Position numbers and translations under genes: made by a program
Notes under the pieces: generated by a model
Told to the model about the DNA's origin: nothing
The model's database searches: none
The model's input: the letters and a program-made list of their open reading frames with translations, nothing else
Assembly (NCBI GenBank): GCA_021160245.1
Contig: JAGHCW010000118.1
Location: forward strand, 1 to 21,458
Direction: 5' to 3'
From: a bacterium
Lineage (GTDB): Bacteria; B130-G9
Length of the DNA: 21,458 nt
Shown: positions 15,139-21,458 of the stretch, piece after piece
How the letters are laid out: every line of letters begins with the position of its first letter
Numbering within the stretch: the stretch's first letter is position 1

Positions 15139-17928
15139 ATGATGCAACCTTGGTATAAAATCGCACTACCACGGAAAGAGGTCCGCGAGGGTCGTTCGTT
15201 CAACCCGGACGAGTTCGCAATCCACTTGGAGCAAGTCGCAGCGGGAACCGCCCCTGAGGACTATCGGGACCCTAGACAATTCTTCTCTAGGAACTGGTTC
15301 ACTCAAGCGCTGACAGAGCACGTGGGCATGGTAATGAGAAGGCTCGACGGCCAGACGGTGAACACCGCCCCCGTCATTACGCTCGTCACCCAATTTGGCG
15401 GTGGGAAGACACATACTCTAGCGGCTCTTTACCATCTGTCAAAGAACGGTGCGGAGGCTATGGGCTTTGATGGCGTGCCTGATGTTGTCAAAAATTCAGG
15501 TGTCAAATCGCCCCCCAAGGCGAGAGTGGCAGCCTTCGTTGGCAATGCCTGGGACCCACGAGAGGGATCCGAGACCCCATGGATCGACGTTGCACGGCAG
15601 TTGGCAGGGGACAAGGGAGTTGCGGAGCTCGGCCCCGCAGCTAAGACTACTCCTCCTGGAACAGAGTCGCTGAGCCGCGTCTTCAAGGCGGCAAACGCGC
15701 CGGTCCTTCTCCTCTTCGATGAAGTTCTCAACTTCATGGGACGACATAGGGGAATGGCGGAGCAATTCTACGCATTCATTCAGAATCTAACGGTGGCAGC
15801 AACTGGCACGGCGCATGCCGCTGCTGTCATCAGCCTTCCGCGAAGTCAAGTTGAGATGACCGATTGGGATATGCAGTGGCAGGACAGGATCACGAAGGTC
15901 GTTCGTCGCGTTGCGAAAGACCTTATCGCTAACGACGAGACTGAGATCAGCGAGGTTGTGCGGAGACGGCTCTTTGATGAGATCGGAGGCGACCGGACCC
16001 GCAGAAATGTCTCAAAAGCCTATGCGGATTGGTGTTTTGAGCGCCGAGCACAGCTGCCATCCGAATGGACAGCTGTCAACAGCGCCTCAACCGAGAAGAA
16101 AGCGAAAGACTACCTTCGCAGCCGATTCGAGCTGTGCTATCCCTTCCATCCAGCCACGCTCTCCGTTTTTCAACGTAAGTGGCAGGCCTTGCCTCACTAC
16201 CAGCAGACTCGTGGTACGCTCGCGATGCTGGCCCAGTGGATTGCATGGGCCTTTCGGACCGGCTTTGCTGAGGCTCGCACCGAGCCGCTTATTACGCTTG
16301 GCTCTGCCCCGCTCCACGTGCGGGAGTTCCAGAGCGTGGTGCTCGGGCAGCTCGGCGAATCTCGTCTCTCTTCCGCGGTGGAAGCCGACGTATGCGGGGC
16401 CCAGTCCCATGCGAAGGCGCTGGATGCTGACACCAAAGGACCTCTTAGAGATATCCATCGCAGAGTCGGAACTGCGATCTTCTTCGAATCATCGGGCGGT
16501 CAAGTTGAGAAGGTTGCACATCTTCCAGAGCTTCGATTCGCTATCGGGGAGCCAGAAGTTGACACTACCTCCGTGGACAGTGCGGCCCTCGAGCTTGAGC
16601 ACAAGTCATACTTCATCCGAAGAGTAGGTTCCGACGGACTCAAGATCGGCTACAAACCGACTGTGAAGAAAGTCGTCAATGACAGGCGTGCGTCATTGGA
16701 TGAGGAAACCGAGATAAGACCGGCGATGCGTACACTAGTTGAGCGAGAGTTCCGGAGAGGCGCGGGCATACCCATCGTGCCCTTCCCGGCCGATGGCGCT
16801 TCGGTGCAGGATACGGCGAAGTTGATGCTAATAATTGGGGATCCCGAGCTAGAATGGAACGGAAGTGAATCGCTCTTTGCACAGTTAGCAGAGTGGACGA
16901 GGCTTCGTGACAAATCGCCGCGTCTTTATCCGGGTTCTCTTGTTTGGTGCCTCAAGAAGCAGGGCCGAGAGCTGCGCGACAAGGTGGAGCTCTGGCTGGC
17001 CTGGAAGCGAGTCGCCAGGGAGATTACGGAAGGCTACTTGGGGAGCGACTTCGAGCATCGGGAACGGGCAGAGATCTCGGCGAGGGAGAGAGAGGCTGCC
17101 GATGTCGCGAGAGATGAGGTCTGGGGCGACTATCGATTCGCTCTCATCTTCGACAGCAAAGAGCCTACTGGATTGCAGGTCATTGACCTGGGGGCAGGCC
17201 ATTCGAGTGCGGCAGAGACGCTCTGCAGTCGCGTGGTCGCTGCTCTGAAGTCCCAGGCATTGTTGAATGAGACTGTTGGCGCTGGCTACGTTGAGCGCCA
17301 TTGGCCGCCTGCATTCAAAGAATCGGGAGCGTGGCCGCTCGCAAGCCTTCGCCAGAGCTTCCTCAATGGATCCTTGACAAGATTGATCGACCCCGACGCC
17401 GTCCTGCGTTCAAAGGTGGTTGAGTGGATCGCGAAGGGCGAATTCGGGCTGGCCTCTGGCCAGAAGCCCGACGGCTCTTACAAGAGAGTTTGGTTCAACG
17501 AAGGCCTTTCGCCTGATGAGGTGACTTTCGAATCGGGCGTCTTTCTCCTGCTGAAAGCGCGAGCAGAGTCATTGAAGGAACCTGAGCCCTCCCCGCGAGG
17601 GTCAATCTTGGAACCGGAGCCCCCAATAGAACGAGGAGCATCGCGACAAGAGCGGAAGGACCAAGGGCCCGCGCCTCAGCTTGCTGTCGAGAAGAACGCC
17701 GAAGCAGCCAAGGCACCCAGAACATTCCGAATCTTAGGTGACATCCCTCCCGAGCTCTGGAACAGACTGGGCACAAAGCTGATACCGAAATTGCGAAACG
17801 GGACAAACCTCAGCATCGGCGTGGAGTTCGCTGTGACTGTCGATGGGCGCTTTGCCAGGAGCTTCGAGACTGATGTGAGGCAGATACTAGAGGATCTCGG
17901 GCTCTCGGAGATGGTGAGGATCGGATGA
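15139..17928 (+). CDS. DUF499 AAA-type ATPase
   Basis: A 929-residue protein of the DUF499 family, large P-loop ATPases found beside DUF1156 methylases and SNF2 helicases in predicted defence modules. Walker A is QFGGGKTHT (Lys90, Thr91) and Walker B is VLLLFDEVLNF (Asp194, Glu195). The N-terminus, with PRKEVREGRSFNPDEFA, is typical. A charged, proline-rich linker around 815-850 leads to a compact C-terminal domain (RILGDIPPELWNRLGTKLIP) that also occurs in relatives. Full length, with no break seen. GAGGG (15131-15135) precedes ATG 15139. Function is inferred: an energy-driven partner or DNA-loading factor for the methylase and helicase. It is the last large gene of the operon. Confidence 0.9.
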   Translation: MMQPWYKIALPRKEVREGRSFNPDEFAIHLEQVAAGTAPEDYRDPRQFFSRNWFTQALTEHVGMVMRRLDGQTVNTAPVITLVTQFGGGKTHTLAALYHLSKNGAEAMGFDGVPDVVKNSGVKSPPKARVAAFVGNAWDPREGSETPWIDVARQLAGDKGVAELGPAAKTTPPGTESLSRVFKAANAPVLLLFDEVLNFMGRHRGMAEQFYAFIQNLTVAATGTAHAAAVISLPRSQVEMTDWDMQWQDRITKVVRRVAKDLIANDETEISEVVRRRLFDEIGGDRTRRNVSKAYADWCFERRAQLPSEWTAVNSASTEKKAKDYLRSRFELCYPFHPATLSVFQRKWQALPHYQQTRGTLAMLAQWIAWAFRTGFAEARTEPLITLGSAPLHVREFQSVVLGQLGESRLSSAVEADVCGAQSHAKALDADTKGPLRDIHRRVGTAIFFESSGGQVEKVAHLPELRFAIGEPEVDTTSVDSAALELEHKSYFIRRVGSDGLKIGYKPTVKKVVNDRRASLDEETEIRPAMRTLVEREFRRGAGIPIVPFPADGASVQDTAKLMLIIGDPELEWNGSESLFAQLAEWTRLRDKSPRLYPGSLVWCLKKQGRELRDKVELWLAWKRVAREITEGYLGSDFEHRERAEISAREREAADVARDEVWGDYRFALIFDSKEPTGLQVIDLGAGHSSAAETLCSRVVAALKSQALLNETVGAGYVERHWPPAFKESGAWPLASLRQSFLNGSLTRLIDPDAVLRSKVVEWIAKGEFGLASGQKPDGSYKRVWFNEGLSPDEVTFESGVFLLLKARAESLKEPEPSPRGSILEPEPPIERGASRQERKDQGPAPQLAVEKNAEAAKAPRTFRILGDIPPELWNRLGTKLIPKLRNGTNLSIGVEFAVTVDGRFARSFETDVRQILEDLGLSEMVRIG

Positions 17929-17955
17929 GGTGAAAGCTGGACTATAAGAGGCCAC

Positions 17956-18078
17956 ATGAATAATCCAATCCTTTTCCCCTTCGAGCTGAGAGAGTTGAAT
18001 CCGCAAGAACTGGAAGGCAACGAACTCCTGGAATTGCTACAACAGGGCCTGAACGAAGACATCAATGCCCTTAATTAG
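17956..18078 (+). CDS. Possible 40-residue acidic ORF after DUF499
   Basis: ATG at 17956 follows AAGAGG (17946-17951) and encodes a 40-residue acidic peptide beginning MNNPILFPFELRELNPQELE and ending in TAG. The regular leucine and glutamate spacing fits an amphipathic helix. It begins 27 bp after the DUF499 stop, on the same strand. It may be a real small partner protein, or the start of a gene cut off at the island edge. I recognise no family. Confidence 0.4.
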   Translation: MNNPILFPFELRELNPQELEGNELLELLQQGLNEDINALN

Positions 18079-18582
18079 CGGCGATCGGCTGCTGGATCAT
18101 GAAAGGCGTCAGCAGCATTTGAGGAAGCAGGATAGTCCTCCGCCTGCCGCGATATGAGAACCGTGCGAATTCTCAGGGTTGTGGGGTCCCAATCCGACCG
18201 ATTCCACCACACACCCGCTAACGCACATTCGCCTTCTTGTGATTAAGGACACTACCACGCGGGCGCCAGTCAACAGAACGCAGTCAGTAAACTATTCGGG
18301 CATCCTGCGTTAAACTGACGAGCTCCAGTCAACTGCCAAATCCACGAATGTGAACTAAATGTGAAGTAAACCAGCGAGTCCAATGCCACACAGCCAAAAA
18401 CCCCACGATCATAGTTTGACTCAACCAATAGACCGGAAATGTGAAGTAAATGTGAACATTCCTATCACTTACAGGCATTACACACCACTAAGCATCAGCA
18501 TATATGGGGAAAACTCTCTTCAGAGGGATTTCGGAACTTTCTCGACCCATCAATCGTCGAGAAGGCCGCTATAAGACTAAAA
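18079..18582. other. Intergenic gap between defence operon and tRNA-Leu
   Basis: No gene that I can support. A loose stem (GCTGCTG at 18088-18094 with CAGCAGC at 18110-18116, 15-nt loop) lacks a following T-run, so it is a poor terminator. CCAGTCAAC occurs twice (18266, 18325). From about 18340 the DNA is AT-richer and holds the paired 11-bp repeats. No integrase or transposase is present. Confidence 0.6.
18348..18460. repeat. Two pairs of ATGTGAA repeats at 11-bp spacing
   Basis: ATGTGAA starts at 18348, 18359, 18439 and 18450. Within each pair the spacing is exactly 11 bp; the pairs are 91 bp apart, all in the same orientation. The shared unit AAATGTGAAGTAAA is identical at 18357 and 18437. 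One-turn spacing suits a DNA-binding protein site. Confidence 0.45.
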
Positions 18583-18663
18583 TGCGAGAGGGGGGACTCG
18601 AACCCCCATGGTAAAACCACTGGATCCTAAGTCCAGCGCGTCTGCCAGTTCCGCCACTCTCGC
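18583..18663 (-). tRNA. tRNA-Leu(UAG)
   Basis: An 81-nt class II tRNA: acceptor stem GCGAGAG with CTCTCGC, discriminator A at 18583, D arm TGGCGGAACTGGCAGACGC, anticodon loop CTTAGGA with TAG at 18629-18627, long variable arm TGG-TTTT-ACCA, and T arm GGGGG-TTCGAGT-CCCCC. It reads CUA leucine codons. CCA is not encoded; TTT follows. Its 3' end faces the defence operon. Confidence 0.95.
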
Positions 18664-19040
18664 AAAGGGCATTTTCGGCCGATGCAACTCTGCCCGCGTC
18701 AAGTGGTGTGGGCGGCGCCAGCCAAGATGAGAAGATTAAGGAACAATCGCCGCGTCTGCAAGCTTGAAATGGGGGATTCCCAATCGCCGTCGGAGGATCA
18801 TTGTAGTATTGGCAGCATCGCCATCAGCGCCTCGCAGTTGAAGTTGACCGAATCGAACCAATCGAGATCATCAGGGGCGCCATTTGCACTATTGTCGAGG
18901 AGATTGAAGAAGAGATGATCCCCCGAAGGGATAGTCCATGTCGGGCACCGATGTTCTCTCGAGGTTCAACTGCTGATATGTGATGATCGTTGACGGCTCA
19001 GCAAACCAGCAGGAGGCGCTCTGCCGCAAAAACCACCTGC
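18664..19040. other. Gap between tRNA-Leu and glycosyltransferase
   Basis: No intact gene. The minus strand holds a protein-like fragment (18798-18965) described separately; the rest shows no clear terminator, promoter or repeat. Confidence 0.5.
18798..18965 (-). pseudogene. Possible C-terminal gene remnant
   Basis: The minus-strand frame ending at TGA 18798-18800 reads TWTIPSGDHLFFNLLDN then DLDWFDSVNFNCEALMAML, which looks like real protein, but has no start codon and meets a stop at 18966-18968. A second frame just upstream (about 18940-19020) also reads plausibly (AEPSTIITYQQLNLERT, then VPDMDYPFGG), so a frameshift near 18910-18940 may have split one gene. The family is unknown. Confidence 0.3.
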
Positions 19041-20729
19041 TCAGTTCCGATCATTGGCCAGGGCAATGCGGATCCACTCTTCGGGAGTGTAACCACCAAC
19101 GTAGAAAGGAGCCTGCCAAATGTCCCGAGAATCGAAATCTGCCCGCAGTCCGAGGCCATCCACGAATTCACCGAATCCAGACATTGAGCGGAACTCGAAT
19201 GCGCTCAGTTTGGGTGAGGAGAAGAAGCAGTTGGGGTATTCCCGCCTCTGGGCCTCCCAGCGGTTGATGATGAGGACATATACCTCGCGGTCAGTGTTGT
19301 CCGTGGGTCTTTTGTAATGGTCTTTGCAGAAGTGATAATATGTGTAAAAGGGGCAGTTTTCATCCTCCTGCCCGGTCTCCTTACGATAGACGAATACGCG
19401 GCCATCAAAAACCCGCTCATCGTCCCCGAAGCGTTCAAGTAACGCCCTGACCAAGGTCTTTGCGCCTCCAAATGTGAAGATATACGGATTGCCAACCAGG
19501 ATTACGTGGTTGTAGATATGGCCGAAACCAAGAAGGACAATCGCGCCGACGATGATCGCTCGGTTTAGGCCGGCGATTCTGACGCTAGCCAACTGGATCG
19601 ATCCTTCACGCAGGACTTGGAAGAGGCGAAGACCAATATACAATGCGGCGATTGGGAGCGCATATATGGAATAGTGTGGCCGAAGCTCTGCCCCGAGCTG
19701 GAGATTCGCAGCCAGCATCGGAATGAAGGGCAAGGTGGAGACGATGAGAACAGGCAGTTCGATGCAACGAGCTAGGTCACACGAGGTTTTGTCCGTTTGA
19801 CCCCTTCTGAAGAGGTTCCAAAGTGCGAAGAAGGCAATAAGCCACAGTGTCGGTCGGAGGGGATTCGGATAGAACTTGGCGATGGAATAGAGTGATGACC
19901 CGAGAACGAGTCCCCACATTGGAATGGCAAGCCTATCGTGTAATGCGAATACGGCATGATGGAATCTTCTCACAAGAAAATGACCGAGCGCAATCATCGG
20001 TCCAACCCCGACATATATGACCAGACAAAGCACCGTCAGTGATGTATATTTCTCTGTCAGGATGCCGATAGAAAGAGGAATGGCGAGCGCGACGCCGAGG
20101 GCAGAGCCCGTTATCTTATGCTTGGCTGCGACTTTCTGGAGTGAGACCACGGGCAAGAATGCCAGCGGGGCAAGAAAAGCCATTGGATGCATGTGCGTGC
20201 ATAAAACGCCGGTCAGAATGAATGCGTACCACAAGCGAACACTGCCCGAATTGGCGAATAGGAGCGAGAACGAGAACGTCAGCAGCGATAGCGCTACCAG
20301 CAGATGGGGACTCCAGATCGTGTCCGTCAGATGTAGAAGCTCCGGGCAGACAAGAAGGAAGATAACGGTGAAAAGTGCAGCTTGCCCCCCAAAGAGCCGA
20401 CGCAGCGCGATCCCTGTAACGGCGAGAGTCACCAACCACAAAATATTCATCTCAATCACTGCGGCAAGCGGCGTGCCTCCAATGAAGCAGCCCAAAGCCA
20501 CAAGATAGTAGTAGACGGGCGACCCCCTAGTATTAAAGTCTATCGACATCCAGGGGCCAAAAAGAGGAAACTCCAGCCCCTGTGCGATGCGCATTGCATA
20601 ATACGAGTCCCTCGCCTGATCTTGCATCATCGGTGCGCGGTCCAGATACGCAATACGATACGCAAAGACTGCTGACAACAAAGCGGCGACCACAATCCAT
20701 GACTTAATGCTGATCGGTCGGCTCAACAT
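19041..20729 (-). CDS. GT-C (ArnT/PMT-like) membrane glycosyltransferase
   Basis: A polytopic membrane protein of about 562 residues. Around ten or more hydrophobic segments alternate with short loops, starting with WIVVAALLSAVFAYRIAYL. The first outer loop holds an acidic motif, MMQDQARDSYYAMRIAQG, at the place where GT-C enzymes (GT39 and GT83 kin) carry catalytic Asp/Glu, followed by TRGSPVYYYLVAL. The last 130 residues are soluble. Such enzymes move sugars from polyprenyl-phosphate donors onto lipids or proteins outside the membrane. I chose ATG 20729; TTG 20774 would add 15 residues and has AGGGA upstream, so it remains possible. Family assignment rests on topology and this one motif. 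It is oriented with the tRNA and away from the defence operon, and probably belongs to the host backbone. Confidence 0.7.
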   Translation of the reverse strand: MLSRPISIKSWIVVAALLSAVFAYRIAYLDRAPMMQDQARDSYYAMRIAQGLEFPLFGPWMSIDFNTRGSPVYYYLVALGCFIGGTPLAAVIEMNILWLVTLAVTGIALRRLFGGQAALFTVIFLLVCPELLHLTDTIWSPHLLVALSLLTFSFSLLFANSGSVRLWYAFILTGVLCTHMHPMAFLAPLAFLPVVSLQKVAAKHKITGSALGVALAIPLSIGILTEKYTSLTVLCLVIYVGVGPMIALGHFLVRRFHHAVFALHDRLAIPMWGLVLGSSLYSIAKFYPNPLRPTLWLIAFFALWNLFRRGQTDKTSCDLARCIELPVLIVSTLPFIPMLAANLQLGAELRPHYSIYALPIAALYIGLRLFQVLREGSIQLASVRIAGLNRAIIVGAIVLLGFGHIYNHVILVGNPYIFTFGGAKTLVRALLERFGDDERVFDGRVFVYRKETGQEDENCPFYTYYHFCKDHYKRPTDNTDREVYVLIINRWEAQRREYPNCFFSSPKLSAFEFRSMSGFGEFVDGLGLRADFDSRDIWQAPFYVGGYTPEEWIRIALANDRN

Positions 20730-20858
20730 TACACCGTGCTCACAGTCTTGTAGTCCCACCTCGCAGTCCAACAAATCCCTGCAGACGATATCGTCCTCAT
20801 GAACCTGCTCTTGGGCTTTGTGTGGCTAGATAGCCGATCGCTTATTTTTGATCAAGAG

Positions 20859-21458
20859 TTATTGCAAAGTAAACGCAGCTGTCCCAATATCTGAGTAGGA
20901 TATCAATGTGCCCGGCTCGATCAGCGCAGAGAACAGGATGAACTGCCCTGTTGTGTCGAATGGCCCATTCCCCGCTAGGCTTGCCACGAAAGCCGGGCCT
21001 GAGAATGTGAAGCCCCCCTCCAGCATCATGCTGGAGATGAAAGGTGTGATATCCGCAACCCACGGCGCCTCGCCAAACCCGCCCGGCGCCCAGAACTGAC
21101 CGTCCGGCGCGAGCATGAGCACGTAAACATCTGCGGTCAGATCATAAGGCACGTCAACATCCAACGAGATGACTACGGTATCGCCATCCGGTGAATAGGC
21201 GCCCTTGTCAGTGCTGATATTCACAAATGGCTCGCCGTCCAAGGTGAACCGGGTGGCTGCAATGTCAGTGATGAAATTGAGTGTCCCGGCCTCAACAGCA
21301 ACCGTTCTGAGCGTGTATGCGCCCGTCTTTGCGATCATCGGCAGCTCGCACGGCAGCGTTGTTGAGAGAACTTGCGTCGTCTCGTCGTGGCCGCTCTCGA
21401 TCTCTACATCCGTGTCATAATGCGAGGTGCCTTCCGCCCAATCTCCACTCTTAAGGGC
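20859..21458 (-). CDS. Secreted beta-rich surface protein, C-terminal part
   Basis: The frame is open through the right edge, so the 5' end lies outside the window; at least 199 residues are present. The sequence is beta-rich, with short hydrophobic strands and many Gly, Asp and Thr residues, low in Lys and Arg. A stretch near ISTDKGAYSPDGDTVVISLD, then DLTADVYVLMLAPDGQFW, matches the style of extracellular Ig-like or macroglobulin-type repeats, and it ends SDIGTAAFTLQ. No sorting signal or anchor is visible at the C-terminus. An outer-surface or secreted role is inferred. It lies 129 bp upstream of the glycosyltransferase start on the same strand; a substrate relationship is possible but unsupported. 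Confidence 0.7.
   Translation of the reverse strand, partial: ALKSGDWAEGTSHYDTDVEIESGHDETTQVLSTTLPCELPMIAKTGAYTLRTVAVEAGTLNFITDIAATRFTLDGEPFVNISTDKGAYSPDGDTVVISLDVDVPYDLTADVYVLMLAPDGQFWAPGGFGEAPWVADITPFISSMMLEGGFTFSGPAFVASLAGNGPFDTTGQFILFSALIEPGTLISYSDIGTAAFTLQ

Noticed and set aside
2284-17928. Classical DISARM system
   Set aside because: The helicase and methylase resemble DrmD and DrmMI, but there is no drmA, drmB or drmC gene in the window.
18346-18460. CRISPR array
   Set aside because: The repeat unit is only 7-14 bp and spacing is not that of repeats and spacers; no cas gene is present.

Overview
The window looks like a bacterial chromosome segment carrying a defence island. A class II tRNA-Leu with the bacterial D-arm pattern and no encoded CCA, Shine-Dalgarno sites before most genes, and a secreted surface-type protein all point to Bacteria. 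The lineage cannot be fixed from this sequence.

Layout. Positions 1-2283 hold no convincing gene. They carry several short repeats and palindromes: a 21-nt perfect palindrome, a GGGTC motif repeated every 11 bp next to a hairpin, and two diverged copies of a 120-165 bp non-coding element. From 2284 to 18078 one strand carries a compact operon-like run: (1) an SNF2 helicase with a C-terminal DUF3883 domain, broken by a one-base frameshift; (2) a DUF1016 (YhcG-type) PDDEXK nuclease; (3) an OLD-like ATPase with a TOPRIM nuclease domain; (4) a phosphoribosyltransferase-like protein; (5) a 1272-residue fusion of a NADAR domain to a DUF1156 adenine-type DNA methyltransferase; (6) a 321-residue antitoxin-like protein; (7) a VapC-like PIN nuclease, also frameshifted; (8) a DUF499 ATPase; (9) a possible 40-residue ORF. 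Overlapping stop and start codons join genes 3-4, 4-5 and 6-7.

Right of the operon are an AT-richer gap with paired 11-bp repeats, a tRNA-Leu(UAG) on the minus strand, a decayed coding remnant, a GT-C membrane glycosyltransferase, and the C-terminal part of a secreted protein that runs off the right edge.

How the genes may work together. SNF2/DUF3883 helicase, DUF1156 methylase and DUF499 ATPase form a known kind of predicted DNA-modification defence module related to DISARM, but the DISARM core genes drmA, drmB and drmC are absent. Here the module also holds an OLD/TOPRIM nuclease with a PRTase, a NADAR domain fused to the methylase, and a nested toxin-antitoxin pair. The NADAR-methylase fusion beside a PRTase is the most unusual part: it combines base methylation with an N-glycosidic or ADP-ribose-type activity. 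Two single-base frameshifts and an altered Walker A motif in the helicase mean the locus is either decaying or carries sequencing errors.
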